The notes: generated from the sequence alone by a model not told the origin. 38,174 bases of DNA from Bacteroidales bacterium (GCA_003157015.1 PMIJ01000053.1:27752-65925), one strand, 5' to 3'. Shown: positions 1-9,474, numbered from the stretch's first letter. Numbers and translations are program-made.

Positions 1-135
1 ACTGACAGCAGCCCTTTGAATTTGGTCCTTTAATCCAAAGTCCTTAGAATAATTCTGAGATTTGGTTAGTTTGTAGATTTTGACGGCAAGATTTTTAGCA
101 AGTTGCCAGACCCTTAGTTTTTGAAAATTTCCCAT
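1..135 (-). CDS. four-helix-bundle protein, S23/IVP (TIGR02436-like) family, 5' part only
   Basis: A minus-strand frame opens with ATG at 133-135 and stays open to the left edge, giving the first 45 residues of a protein that continues outside the window. The peptide begins [20 protein letters not shown] and goes on with [24 protein letters not shown]. The patterns LxVWQxA, VYxLT-like and GLxxQIxRAAVS are the signature of the S23 ribosomal / 23S intervening-sequence protein family of small four-helix bundles. Members occur as free-standing genes, inside 23S rRNA intervening sequences, and as the Avd accessory protein of diversity-generating retroelements. Nothing in the window decides which. 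Full-length members have about 115-125 residues, so roughly two thirds is missing. The family call is secure for the visible part; the role is unknown. Confidence 0.8.
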   Translation of the reverse strand, partial: MGNFQKLRVWQLAKNLAVKIYKLTKSQNYSKDFGLKDQIQRAAVS

Positions 136-311
136 AATGCAGCGATTTTAAATTTAATATGAAATTATCACCATACGATTCCACACGTATGGTCTTAACT
201 CAAAAATAAAAGTTTATTGAATAAATTCAAAAGTATTCAGTCATGTTTTCAAAAAATAACACATATATAGCATTAAAACCTTGTATCGCTGAACCTTAGA
301 ACCTCTGCACC

Positions 312-351
312 GATATACCGTCATACCGCCATACCGCCGTACCATCGTACC
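312..351. repeat. five imperfect 8-bp tandem repeats (consensus GYCRTACC)
   Basis: Units at 312-319, 320-327, 328-335, 336-343 and 344-351 read GATATACC, GTCATACC, GCCATACC, GCCGTACC and ATCGTACC. The array lies about 30 bp past the stop of the minus-strand response regulator. The rest of the 136-383 spacer is AT-rich, with no further gene or clear terminator. Confidence 0.8.
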
Positions 352-383
352 GTTAAAAGAATAAGGTAAAAAAGAAACCAGCT

Positions 384-1022
384 TCATTTCTGCCCCCCAA
401 TCCCTTCCATTATAGCATACCGGATGAGTTCAGCTGTTGTATGAAGCTTCAGTTTTTCCAAAAGCCTCTCCCTGTATGTGCCGATTGTTTTTGGACTAAG
501 AGATAGTTCAGAAGCAATCTGAACAACTTTTTTGCCTTCAGCAAGTAATTGCAGTACTTCAAGTTCTCTTGACGAAAGTAACTGATGAAGAGGCATTTTA
601 GTATCTGAAATAAGGCTTTCTGCCAGTGAATCCGCCAATGAAACTGAAATATATCTTTCTCCCTTTGAAACTTTATTGATCGCTGAAATAAGTTCTTCAG
701 GAGCACTTGTCTTGGTAAGATAACCAGCCGCTCCCGCCTTCAGAGCTTTAATTGCATACATCTCCTCTGAATGGATACTGAGTATAAGGATGGCAGCAGA
801 GGGTTGGATTTTTTTGATCTGCCCTATCAGGTCAAGTCCGCTTCTGCCAGGAAGAGAAATATCAAGAAGAATGACATCATAAATCTGCATATTCAACTTA
901 TCAAATATTTCCTTACTATCACAAGCTTCATGCACCAGGCCAATTCGTTCATCATCTTCAAGGATCTGACGGATTCCACGCCTCACAACAGGGTGATCGT
1001 CTGTAATAAGCACTTTAATCAT
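384..1022 (-). CDS. NarL/FixJ-family two-component response regulator
   Basis: This 212-aa protein has an N-terminal receiver domain (about 1-120) and a C-terminal LuxR/GerE helix-turn-helix (about 147-210). The receiver shows the acidic pair D8/D9, phospho-acceptor D54 in LLDISLPG, S82 and K104. The HTH has the typical SSRELEVLQLLAEGK opening and LSPKTIGTYRERLLEKL recognition helix. Length and order are normal for the family, so it should be a DNA-binding transcription regulator activated by phosphorylation at D54. Its start overlaps the end of the upstream kinase gene by 8 bp, implying translational coupling, and that kinase has the HisKA_3 dimerisation domain that normally pairs with NarL-type regulators. 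Target genes cannot be read from the window. Confidence 0.93.
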   Translation of the reverse strand: MIKVLITDDHPVVRRGIRQILEDDERIGLVHEACDSKEIFDKLNMQIYDVILLDISLPGRSGLDLIGQIKKIQPSAAILILSIHSEEMYAIKALKAGAAGYLTKTSAPEELISAINKVSKGERYISVSLADSLAESLISDTKMPLHQLLSSRELEVLQLLAEGKKVVQIASELSLSPKTIGTYRERLLEKLKLHTTAELIRYAIMEGIGGQK

Positions 1023-3297
1023 CGCAATTTTCTTTTACTATTGGAATAATAACCTTTACCCTGGTTCCTGATCCGCGTTCTCCGATGAAAGTAATTTTGC
1101 CATGGACCGATTTAACCCGTTCTTTCATACCTGCTATTCCCATCGATCTCAATGAGTTAACTTTGTCATTTTCAATTCCTGTTCCGTTATCTGTGATAAT
1201 CATCTCAATTTTATTCCTACCGATATATAGCTCAATTTCAGTTGCTGATGCGCCTGAGTGTCTTGCTATATTTGTTAATGATTCCTGAAGTATCCTGTAA
1301 AGTATTAAAGCGAGACGGTCCTCAAGATCAAATTCTTCAGGTTCAAAATAAAAATGACATTTTATACCTGTTTGCTTTTCAAAACTGCCAAGCTGCGATT
1401 TGGTAGCTGCAACAATACCCAGGTCAAATAAAATTGCCGGTCTTAGTAATGAAGATGTCTCCCTGATACTCTCAACTGTTTCTTTTATCATACTACTCAT
1501 CTCTTCAAATTTTTCCCGAACGCTCTTCGACTGAACTCCAATTCTGCTTTTCAACCAGGCAATATCAAGATTTATGGCAGTAAGTTTCTGACCAAGATCG
1601 TCATGAAGATTCAAAGCAATTTGATGTCTTTCGTTCTCCCTTACTTCCACCAGATGTTGATTCAGCCTCTCAAGCAATTTTTTTGACTTTCGAAGCTCCT
1701 CCTCCATAAGTTTCTGCTCAGTAATATCTATATGTTCGGCCTGAATGAATAGCAATTTTCCAGCATCATTCTTTACTCGTTTTGCCGAAACAAGGGCCCA
1801 GAATTTCTCGCCATTTCGTTTGTTTAATTCCAATTCGGTTGGAGGCATGTAGCCATTTTTATCGAGAATTTCAATTACCCTTTTTCTGTCATCAGGATTT
1901 GAAAAAAGTTTTGCACTGGAAGACATCTCCTTCATCATTGTGGAAGTATCGGGATAACCGTACAATTCAGCATAAGCTTTGTTTATTCTTATAAAAGTGC
2001 CACCGGGTCGTGTTTGGGATATCCCCATAATTGAATTATCGAATAGTCTCCGATATTCCGCTTCCGATGTTTTAATTCTATCTTCAGTGATTTTTCTTTC
2101 TGTAATATTGTCTGCGATTACCTGTATTCCATCAACCTTTCCATTCTGATCAAGAATACGGGTAATGGTCGACATATACCATCCGGGTTTGCCATCAAGA
2201 TCGACATGATCCTCAACCTTCAATGGTTTTTCTGATGCTGCAGCAAGTATAAATCTATCGATATAAACCTGCCCGGTTTCTTTCCCAAATACTTCGGTTA
2301 AGTTCTTACCAATATAATCCCCGGTTTTTCCGCCAAGGTTATTAATGGCTTGCTGATTAAACATCAGAATCTTACCATCTATGCTATAATAACCAATCCC
2401 TAGTCCAGAGTTTTCCATAAGAAGCTGGTATCTTTCCCCAAATTCGAACAATTCTCTCTCCGATTTTTTACGTTCAGTCAGATTGCGGGCAGTTGTGTGC
2501 ATGTATAATTTTCCTGAAATTGAAATGAGGCTGTTATTAAATTCTATATCAACTTTAACTCCGTCTCTTCGCAATATCTTTGCCTCGCTCAGAATTTTTT
2601 CCCCTTTAAAGATTTTTTTGTGATATTTTCTGTATGCCTCCAGATCCAGTTCATCATGAAGGTCAGGGATTCTCATTTTAAGAAGCTCTTCTTTAGAATA
2701 TCCTGTCAGGTCACTTGCGGCATTGTTGACTGCTATTAAAACGGATTCCTCATCAGAAATAAAAATTGCATCCAAAGATCCTTCAAATATATTCTGGTGC
2801 CAGTCGTTGGCCTGTTTTTCAGATAACTCCGATTCCATAAAAGCCTGCTCATTCTTTTTACGCTCAGTTATATCCCTTGTAATCAGTGTCGTGAATTCCC
2901 TTCCATCAGAATTTGTGAAAACTGATGAAAATACTTCAGCAGGGAAAAACGTTCCATCTTTTTTAATTAATGTCAGCTCTCCATAAAAATTACCTGATTC
3001 TCGACGTTTCCTGACAGCCTCAGTCAAATTTGGATTTTGCTCGACTATTCCTTGTCTTCCAAGTCTGCAAATCTCTTTTTCACTCCTGCCTAGCATCTTA
3101 CACGCTGCAGGATTTGCTCCATAGATCCGTCCATCCTGCGATCCAATCATCATTGCATCCAGACTGTTTTCGAAAAATATATTATTTATCTCAGGGAAAT
3201 TTTTAATAGATTTTTTTCCTAAGGAGCTTTTCTTTTTTTGTTCCTTCATTTCCGATTCGGTTTTCAACCTGATTTTCTTTTTGGCTGAAGGATTCAT
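1015..3297 (-). CDS. multi-PAS sensor histidine kinase, HisKA_3 (NarX/DegS-like) type
   Basis: A 760-aa kinase with no obvious membrane segment, so probably cytosolic. Four PAS/PAC units occupy roughly 35-148, 165-278, 287-402 and 412-528; each ends in a D/N-(I/L)-TE-(R/Q)-K-type PAC motif (for example RDITERKK). A short helix leads into a HisKA_3 domain with phospho-acceptor H565 in LNLHDDLGQKL, then a HATPase domain with N-box around 671-681 (QESLTNIARHS), DNGTG at 703-707 and a GIAGMKERV segment at 720-728. It should autophosphorylate H565 and pass phosphate to the overlapping NarL-type regulator. Ligands of the PAS domains are not evident. The gene diverges from the plus-strand kinase operon across a 245-bp spacer (3298-3542) in which I found no convincing promoter match on either strand. 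Confidence 0.93.
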   Translation of the reverse strand: MNPSAKKKIRLKTESEMKEQKKKSSLGKKSIKNFPEINNIFFENSLDAMMIGSQDGRIYGANPAACKMLGRSEKEICRLGRQGIVEQNPNLTEAVRKRRESGNFYGELTLIKKDGTFFPAEVFSSVFTNSDGREFTTLITRDITERKKNEQAFMESELSEKQANDWHQNIFEGSLDAIFISDEESVLIAVNNAASDLTGYSKEELLKMRIPDLHDELDLEAYRKYHKKIFKGEKILSEAKILRRDGVKVDIEFNNSLISISGKLYMHTTARNLTERKKSERELFEFGERYQLLMENSGLGIGYYSIDGKILMFNQQAINNLGGKTGDYIGKNLTEVFGKETGQVYIDRFILAAASEKPLKVEDHVDLDGKPGWYMSTITRILDQNGKVDGIQVIADNITERKITEDRIKTSEAEYRRLFDNSIMGISQTRPGGTFIRINKAYAELYGYPDTSTMMKEMSSSAKLFSNPDDRKRVIEILDKNGYMPPTELELNKRNGEKFWALVSAKRVKNDAGKLLFIQAEHIDITEQKLMEEELRKSKKLLERLNQHLVEVRENERHQIALNLHDDLGQKLTAINLDIAWLKSRIGVQSKSVREKFEEMSSMIKETVESIRETSSLLRPAILFDLGIVAATKSQLGSFEKQTGIKCHFYFEPEEFDLEDRLALILYRILQESLTNIARHSGASATEIELYIGRNKIEMIITDNGTGIENDKVNSLRSMGIAGMKERVKSVHGKITFIGERGSGTRVKVIIPIVKENCDD

Positions 3298-3542
3298 AGC
3301 GGGTTATCTTAAAAATTACCTGATTATTCGCTGAAAACATGATCATATAAAGGTTAAAGCAAGTTAGGTCTTTTATCCGGAATAATAATTTCAATTTGAA
3401 GAAATATAGAATGTAAGTTAAACACTTACAAAACAATCATCATTTTCCCTACATCTGCATATGGGTAAAACTTGTATCTTACACAATTGAGATTCAGCCT
3501 CATAGGAAGATACCAAATAGATAGTATTTAAATAATAATAAA

Positions 3543-5930
3543 ATGGGAAAAAAGGTAAAACAGGAAAAGTCATTACGCAAGCAGCCTGTTAACCAGATAC
3601 TCAGGGAAAGTGAGAATCGCCATAGATCATACATTGAGCTGACCGGTCAGATAGCCTGGGTGACTAATCCAAATGGTGAAGTTGTTGAAGATATTCCCTA
3701 TTTCAGGAAATTTACCGGACTGAATTATGATCAGGTAAAGGGTTCCGGATGGGCTTCTGCTCTGCACCCGGATGATATTGCAAAAACAATTGAGATATGG
3801 AATAATGCCGTGTCAACAAGATCATCCTACGAAACTGAATACAGGGTAAAAAGGCATGACGGGGTTTTTCGAGACTTACTTGCAAAAGGATCGCCGGTAT
3901 TTGATAAAAATGGTGAAATCATGGAATGGATCGGTGTCTGCATTGATATAACCGAGCGCAAGAAGACTGAAGAAGTGATAAAAGATAATGAAAAACGATT
4001 CAGAGAGCTTATTGAATCTTTACCACAACTTTTCTGGACCTGCAGAGTCGATGGACCATGCGACTATTTAAGCAAACAGTGGGTTGATTACACCGGAGTA
4101 CCTGAAGAAGAACAATTGGGTTATCGCTGGCTTGAACAACTTCACCCTGAAGACAGAGATAAAACTGTTGCTGAATGGATGGAAAAAGTCAAAACAGGAG
4201 AAAGTTTTGATATGGAATTCCGGATCAGGAGAAACGATGGTATCTATCATTGGTTTAAAACACGGGCAGTTCCAATGCGAGACTCTGATGGAAGTATTGT
4301 TAAATGGTTCGGTTCAAATACGGATTTTGAGGAAATAAAAAAAGCGGAAGAACAACTTAAAAATTTCAGTAAAGAATTAGAACAAAAAGTTGATGAAAGA
4401 ACAAAAGAACTTCAGATAAGTACGAAAAAACTGGATGAAACCAGTTCAATAGCAAGAGTTGGAGGATGGGAACTCGACCTGAAGAAAAACGAAATGTATT
4501 GGTCCGATCTGGTTAAACAGATCCATGAAGTTGACCCTGATTACCATCCAACTCTCCGGGATGGGATAAATTTCTTTGTGCCTGAGGCCGTGCCAGTGAT
4601 CTCTGAGGCTATGAAGAATACAATAAATGAAGGAGAACCATTCAATATAGAATTGCAATTGCTCACTGCCAGGAAAAACGTAAAATGGGTAAGGATTGTC
4701 GGAAAGGCATATCGGGAAAATGATGAGATTGTAAAGATCGGCGGAATGTTCCAGGACATTAACGAACGCAAATTGGCAGAAATAGAATCCCTCAGAAAAT
4801 CTGAACAGCTCCAGATGTTATCAAACGAGCTGGAAAATATCATCGACAGCATTCCCGGGTTAGTTTTCTACAAGGATACGAACAACCGGTATATTCGGGT
4901 TAATAAATATATATGTGATGCACACAAAATGTCGAAAAAACAGCTGGAAGGTCTTAGTCTCAATGACTTGTACCCAAAAGAACAGGCACAAGCCTATTAC
5001 GAAGACGACCTGCAAGTTATTCGGAGCCACCAGTCAAAGATAAACATTGACGAACCCTGGGGCGACAGATGGGTAAGTACATCTAAGATCCCATATCTGA
5101 ACGAAACGGGTGAGGTCATTGGTGTTATAGGTGTTTCGATGGATGTCACTGAGCGAAGGCTGGCTGAAGAAGAATTAAAAAATCATCGTGACCATCTTGA
5201 GGAATTGGTTAATGAACGCACCAGTGAGCTCGACAATGCCATTATCGATCTAAAGAGGTCAAATCAGGAACTTGAACAATTCGCATATGTTGCATCTCAT
5301 GATCTGCAGGAGCCTTTGCGCATGGTATCGAGTTATACGCAGTTACTTGAAAGAAGATATAAGGATTTGCTTGATCAGGATGCCAAGGATTTTATCTTCT
5401 TTGCTGTCGATGGTGCTAACAGAATGCAACATCTTATTAATGATTTGCTCGATTATTCAAGGGTTACTACAAGAGGAAAGCCGTTTGTGAAGGTTGATCT
5501 CTCAACTGTCCTTGGCCATGCAATAAACAATCTCCAGAAAAAGATCCAGGAAACCGGCGCACTGATTGTAAACGAAGATCTTCCGTTTGTTTATGGAGAT
5601 GAGGTACAACTCGTAAGAGTTTTTCAGAATCTGCTGGACAATGCAATTAAATTCAGGGGAACTGTTCCGCCAAGAATAAGTATTTCCTCAAAAACTGTTG
5701 ATGACAAAGTTCAGATCTCAATATCCGATAACGGTATCGGAATAGATAAAATTTATACAGACCGGGTATTTACCATATTCCAGAGGCTTCATAACAAAAT
5801 CGAGTATCCAGGTACAGGAATCGGTCTGGCAATATGCAAGAGAACTATTGAGAGACATGGAGGGAAAATATGGTTCGAATCGGAACCGGGTAAAGGAACA
5901 ACATTCATTTTTACATTAAACTTTAAATAA
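3543..5930 (+). CDS. multi-PAS sensor histidine kinase, HisKA type
   Basis: This 795-aa kinase lacks a signal peptide and membrane segments. Four PAS/PAC units lie at about 25-140, 150-265, 298-410 and 425-540, the first two of PAS_3 type (LHPDDI and LHPEDRD motifs). Coiled-coil linkers sit near 265-297 and 540-580. The HisKA domain has H586 in ASHDLQEPLRMV, the phytochrome-kinase-like H-box. The HATPase domain shows NLLDNAIKF (696-704), DNGIG (729-733), FTIFQRLH (743-750) and GTGIGLAI (757-764). Six bases after its stop begins the first of two Rcp1-type regulators, the usual partners of this kinase class. It heads an apparent four-gene operon to 8097. The signal sensed is unknown. Confidence 0.92.
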   Translation: MGKKVKQEKSLRKQPVNQILRESENRHRSYIELTGQIAWVTNPNGEVVEDIPYFRKFTGLNYDQVKGSGWASALHPDDIAKTIEIWNNAVSTRSSYETEYRVKRHDGVFRDLLAKGSPVFDKNGEIMEWIGVCIDITERKKTEEVIKDNEKRFRELIESLPQLFWTCRVDGPCDYLSKQWVDYTGVPEEEQLGYRWLEQLHPEDRDKTVAEWMEKVKTGESFDMEFRIRRNDGIYHWFKTRAVPMRDSDGSIVKWFGSNTDFEEIKKAEEQLKNFSKELEQKVDERTKELQISTKKLDETSSIARVGGWELDLKKNEMYWSDLVKQIHEVDPDYHPTLRDGINFFVPEAVPVISEAMKNTINEGEPFNIELQLLTARKNVKWVRIVGKAYRENDEIVKIGGMFQDINERKLAEIESLRKSEQLQMLSNELENIIDSIPGLVFYKDTNNRYIRVNKYICDAHKMSKKQLEGLSLNDLYPKEQAQAYYEDDLQVIRSHQSKINIDEPWGDRWVSTSKIPYLNETGEVIGVIGVSMDVTERRLAEEELKNHRDHLEELVNERTSELDNAIIDLKRSNQELEQFAYVASHDLQEPLRMVSSYTQLLERRYKDLLDQDAKDFIFFAVDGANRMQHLINDLLDYSRVTTRGKPFVKVDLSTVLGHAINNLQKKIQETGALIVNEDLPFVYGDEVQLVRVFQNLLDNAIKFRGTVPPRISISSKTVDDKVQISISDNGIGIDKIYTDRVFTIFQRLHNKIEYPGTGIGLAICKRTIERHGGKIWFESEPGKGTTFIFTLNFK

Positions 5931-5936
5931 TCTAAA

Positions 5937-6395
5937 ATGGAAACAAATGAATCGTCATTACATCCCATCGAGATCCTTCTTGTTGAAGATAATCCCGGTG
6001 ATTCCAGGCTTGCTAAAGAGGCGCTGAAAGAAAGTAAGTTGAAAAATAATCTTTATATAGCTGAAGATGGTGTCGAAGCTATGAACTTTCTTTATAAAAC
6101 AGGCAAATACTCAAAAATGCCGCGTCCAGATCTTGTGATCCTCGACCTCAATCTTCCCAAAAAAGATGGCCGTGAGGTACTTGCCGAAATTAAAAATGAT
6201 GATAACCTTAAACGGATCCCCGTGGTTATTCTGACCATATCAAAAGCGGAAGAGGACATCCTTAAAACCTATAACCTTCATGCAAACTGTTATGTGACAA
6301 AACCACTGGATCTTGATCAGTTTATGAAAGTTGTCAGATCTATTGAGGACTTCTGGCTCACTATTGTGAAACTGCCAAATGGTAAAAATGAATAA
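5937..6395 (+). CDS. single-domain response regulator, Rcp1-like (copy 1)
   Basis: A 152-aa stand-alone receiver domain with no output domain. It shows the acidic pair E17/D18 in LLVEDNPGDSRL, phospho-acceptor D70 in VILDLNLPKKDG, T100 and K122 in YVTKPLD. The VEDNPGD motif and the C-terminal FWLTIVKLP extension are typical of Rcp1-type regulators that serve bacteriophytochrome-like and PAS kinases. It starts 6 nt after the kinase stop, so it is probably co-transcribed and phosphorylated by it. Without an output domain it would act by protein contact or as a phosphate shuttle. It is a tandem paralogue of the next gene, well over half identical by eye. Confidence 0.93.
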   Translation: METNESSLHPIEILLVEDNPGDSRLAKEALKESKLKNNLYIAEDGVEAMNFLYKTGKYSKMPRPDLVILDLNLPKKDGREVLAEIKNDDNLKRIPVVILTISKAEEDILKTYNLHANCYVTKPLDLDQFMKVVRSIEDFWLTIVKLPNGKNE

Positions 6396-6398
6396 ATT

Positions 6399-6845
6399 AT
6401 GACTCCAGAATCATCAGGTACATATTTGTTTGATATTCTGCTTGTTGAAGACAATCCCGGTGATGCGAGGCTCGCCCGTGAAGCACTGACTGAAAACCAT
6501 GTTAAACATAATCTGTATCATGTGGAAGATGGCTTGCAGGCGCTTGATTTTCTTCATAATAATGGCATATACCACTCCTCTCCCAGGCCTGATCTGATTC
6601 TTCTGGACCTCAATCTACCAAAAATCAACGGACACCAGGTCCTTTCAGAAATAAAATCTGATGAATCCCTGAAAAAAATCCCGGTTGTAATACTTTCAAT
6701 ATCCCGTTCAGAAAAAGACATTGAAAGATCTTATGAACTTAATGCAAATTGTTATGTAACAAAACCTCTCGATATTTATGAATTTATTGAAGTCTTTGGC
6801 ACAATTCAGAATTTCTGGCTGAAAACAGTAAAATTACCGGCATAA
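6399..6845 (+). CDS. single-domain response regulator, Rcp1-like (copy 2)
   Basis: A 148-aa receiver-only protein, collinear with the preceding gene. It has E17/D18 in LLVEDNPGDARL, D70 in LLDLNLPKING, S100 in place of T100, and K122 in YVTKPLD, ending with FWLKTVKLPA. All phosphotransfer residues are present, so neither copy looks degenerate. It follows the first copy by only 3 nt, pointing to local duplication inside the operon. Differences gather in the alpha1 and alpha4-alpha5 surfaces, which often set partner choice, so the copies may serve different kinases or targets (inference). Confidence 0.93.
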   Translation: MTPESSGTYLFDILLVEDNPGDARLAREALTENHVKHNLYHVEDGLQALDFLHNNGIYHSSPRPDLILLDLNLPKINGHQVLSEIKSDESLKKIPVVILSISRSEKDIERSYELNANCYVTKPLDIYEFIEVFGTIQNFWLKTVKLPA

Positions 6846-6900
6846 ATCATGGTAATCATGTATATTTTAGCTCATTAAGACATTTTATAAATATAAATTA

Positions 6901-8097
6901 ATGAAGAATGATTTCAACTTATTACTGGTAGAAGATAACGAAGGAGACGAGCGGCTGATAAGGGAACTCCTGGGTGAACAGCATTTAATCAGATTTACTA
7001 TCGGCCTGGCTTCAAGTCTTAAAGAATCAGAGAGTAAAATCCCTGAAAATAAATTTGATATTATACTTCTCGATCTTGGATTGCCTGACAGCAGCGGTCT
7101 TGAAACCCTTATTAAATTTAAAGCTCTTTTTCCTGATCTTGCTACTATAATAATACTCACTGGATTAAATGATACTGAGGTCGGTATAAAAGCAGTTAAC
7201 AACGGGGCCCAGGATTACATAATAAAAGGGCAGGTGGACTCAGATAAACTTCTTAAATCTATTATTTATTCATATGAAAGAAGCCATCTGAATTTCGAAT
7301 TAAAAACACAGATCGAGGCAAGAAAGCTTGCTGAAAAGGAAATTCGTAAACTAAATGATGATCTTGAAAGCAAAATACACGATAGGACAGCTCAACTTGA
7401 AACAGTGAACAGAGAACTGGAAGCCTTTTCTCACTCTGTATCACACGATCTTCGGGCACCACTGAGGCACATTTTAGGATTTTCAGAGATACTCAGGGAA
7501 GAATTTTACGATAAACTTCCTGAGAAAGCCAGAAGTTACCTCGACACTATTACCGATGCTGCAAAAAAGATGAACAGGTTGATCGACGATCTTCTTAACC
7601 TTTCCAGAACAAATCGTGTTGAATTAAAAAAATCGACCCTGAAGATGAACCAGGTTCTGGATGAGGCACTTTCTGAACTTAGTCCTCAGCTCGAAAATCG
7701 CAAAGTGGATTTTAAAATTTCTCCGATGCCTGAAGTTAGCGGCGATTATAATCTGTTACGTATGGTCTGGATTAATCTTCTTGACAATGCAATAAAATAT
7801 ACTCGAACAAGAGAAACAGCAGTCATCAGTATTGATTACAAGAAAGAAAAAAAAGAATTTATTTTCTGCATACGCGACAATGGTGTAGGTTTCGATATGA
7901 ATTATGCCGACAAACTATTTGGAGTTTTCCAGCGATTGCACTCCGCTGACGAATTTGAGGGAAATGGCATCGGTCTGTCAAACGTCAGGAGAATAATTTC
8001 ACGACATAACGGAAGAACCTGGGCTGAAGCGGAAGTTGATAAAGGCGCTGCCTTCTATTTTTCACTTCCGGAAGATACCGTGAATTTTTGGCATTGA
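6901..8097 (+). CDS. REC-first hybrid histidine kinase
   Basis: The 398-aa protein begins with a receiver domain (about 1-125) with E11/D12, phospho-acceptor D58 in LLDLGLPDSSG and K109. A coiled coil follows (about 130-172), then a HisKA domain with H182 in VSHDLRAPLRH and a HATPase domain with NLLDNAIKY (292-300), DNGVG (326-330) and GNGIGLS (354-360). There is no PAS domain or membrane segment. In this layout the receiver is the input, so phosphorylation at D58 would tune the attached kinase. It lies 55 nt after the second Rcp1 regulator and probably belongs to the same operon, making it a possible downstream relay for the 795-aa kinase. No DNA-binding output is encoded in the operon. Confidence 0.92.
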   Translation: MKNDFNLLLVEDNEGDERLIRELLGEQHLIRFTIGLASSLKESESKIPENKFDIILLDLGLPDSSGLETLIKFKALFPDLATIIILTGLNDTEVGIKAVNNGAQDYIIKGQVDSDKLLKSIIYSYERSHLNFELKTQIEARKLAEKEIRKLNDDLESKIHDRTAQLETVNRELEAFSHSVSHDLRAPLRHILGFSEILREEFYDKLPEKARSYLDTITDAAKKMNRLIDDLLNLSRTNRVELKKSTLKMNQVLDEALSELSPQLENRKVDFKISPMPEVSGDYNLLRMVWINLLDNAIKYTRTRETAVISIDYKKEKKEFIFCIRDNGVGFDMNYADKLFGVFQRLHSADEFEGNGIGLSNVRRIISRHNGRTWAEAEVDKGAAFYFSLPEDTVNFWH

Positions 8098-8232
8098 GAC
8101 TGAGAGGTCCATCAAATTTAAAATTGTACAATTATTATCTTTTACCGATTATTTGAAAAACAATTATTGGATTTCATTTTATTAAAATTTAAATTTACAA
8201 AAAGCACACAAAACGATTTAAAATACAAAACC

Positions 8233-9456
8233 ATGAAAAAAGTTACCCTGGTAATCAGTGTTCTGGTTGCACTCTTTATCTTAAGTTCAACAATCTCCTT
8301 TTCTCAGGACTGGCCACAATGGCGCGGAATAAACCGCGACAGTAAAGTAACCGGATTTAAAGCGCCTGCTACCTGGCCCGCTGAACTTAAACAGCAATGG
8401 AAAGTCTCTGTCGGTTCCGGTGATGCCACACCTGTAATGGTTGGAAATAAAATATATCTGAATACAAGGCAGGGAGACCAGGAGGTGGTTCTTTGCCTTG
8501 ATGCTTCAACCGGTAAAGAACTATGGAAAACCCCTTATCCGGCAATTGCTGTTACCGGGCCATCAGCATCACAGCATCCCGGGCCAAGAGGGACACCCTC
8601 AGTTTCAAACGGGAAAATTGTGACATTCGGAGCTTCGGGCATACTATCATGCCTTGATGCTGAAACAGGAAAACTATTGTGGAGGAAAGACAATCCGGCA
8701 AATGCTTTTCCAGCTTTCTTTACCGGAGCATCTCCTCTTATCGCCGATGGCATGTGTATAATTCATATCGGTAAAAAAGATGATGGCCAGGTGGTTGCCT
8801 GTGATCTGAATACAGGCGCTGAAAAATGGAAATGGTCAGGTGAGGGACCTTCATACTCTTCTCCATCGGTTATGAATATAGACGGGAAAAAACTCCTGAT
8901 TGTGATCACTGAAAAAAATATTATGGCACTCGGCCTTGCTGATGGTAAAATGCTCTGGCAGATTGCTGAAACTGATCAACAACGTTACTATAACTGTGTC
9001 AGCCCTTACATAGACGGACAAACAATATATCTGACAGGCCAGGGCACAGGGATGAAAGCAATTAAAGTTGAGAAATCCGGTAATGAATATACAGCGAAAG
9101 AAATCTGGAGCAACACTGAAGTAGGAGCAAAATGGAACACTCCGATCCTTAAAGACGGATTCCTTTATGGCTTTACCGATCAGAAAAGAATTTATTGCAT
9201 AAATGCAGCCACCGGACAAACAGCATGGATTGACAATGCAGTTACCAGTGATTTCTCAACGATTGTCGACTGCGGTTCTGTAATTATCGGTTTAACAAGC
9301 ACCGATAACCTTATAGTTCTCAAGCCCGATGGAAAAGCGTATTCGGAAGTGGTAAAATATAAAGTATCCGACACACCAATCTATGCCTACCCGGTAATAT
9401 CCGGCAACAGCATATACGTTAAGGATGCGGAAACGCTGATAAGATTTAGTTTTTAA
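8233..9456 (+). CDS. secreted PQQ-type beta-propeller repeat protein
   Basis: A 407-aa exported protein. I start it at the ATG at 8233 because this places a standard signal peptide at the N-terminus (MKKVTLVISVLVALFILSS, likely cut after SFS near residue 24). The longer in-frame start at 8167 would put a poorly conserved, lysine-rich stretch ahead of it. The mature protein opens with DWPQWRGINRDS, the hallmark start of PQQ_2/PQQ_3 propellers, and holds repeated blades of the form GxxLWxxxxxxG (GKELWKTP, GKLLWRKD, GAEKWKWSG, GKMLWQIA). Related proteins include BamB-like scaffolds and many Bacteroidota and planctomycete propellers with no known enzyme activity. Catalysis is doubtful because no dehydrogenase residues are evident. 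It is a single gene, 135 bp after the kinase operon. Confidence 0.88.
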   Translation: MKKVTLVISVLVALFILSSTISFSQDWPQWRGINRDSKVTGFKAPATWPAELKQQWKVSVGSGDATPVMVGNKIYLNTRQGDQEVVLCLDASTGKELWKTPYPAIAVTGPSASQHPGPRGTPSVSNGKIVTFGASGILSCLDAETGKLLWRKDNPANAFPAFFTGASPLIADGMCIIHIGKKDDGQVVACDLNTGAEKWKWSGEGPSYSSPSVMNIDGKKLLIVITEKNIMALGLADGKMLWQIAETDQQRYYNCVSPYIDGQTIYLTGQGTGMKAIKVEKSGNEYTAKEIWSNTEVGAKWNTPILKDGFLYGFTDQKRIYCINAATGQTAWIDNAVTSDFSTIVDCGSVIIGLTSTDNLIVLKPDGKAYSEVVKYKVSDTPIYAYPVISGNSIYVKDAETLIRFSF

Positions 9457-9458
9457 GG

Positions 9459-9474
9459 CCTCTCCCCAGAGAGG
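9459..9474. repeat. short perfect hairpin (CCTCTC / GAGAGG)
   Basis: A 6-bp perfect stem (9459-9464 with 9469-9474) around CCCA, starting 3 bp after the propeller gene stop. No T-run follows on either strand, so it is not a standard intrinsic terminator. It may stall or protect transcripts between the convergent genes on either side, or be a remnant of a dispersed repeat. Confidence 0.5.

Noticed and set aside
771..1049. Plus-strand frame opposite the response regulator and kinase start
   Set aside because: Antisense shadow of strong genes, with no motif, start context or promoter.
3203..3436. Minus-strand frame overlapping the kinase start
   Set aside because: Overlaps the kinase N-terminus in another frame and has a low-complexity composition.
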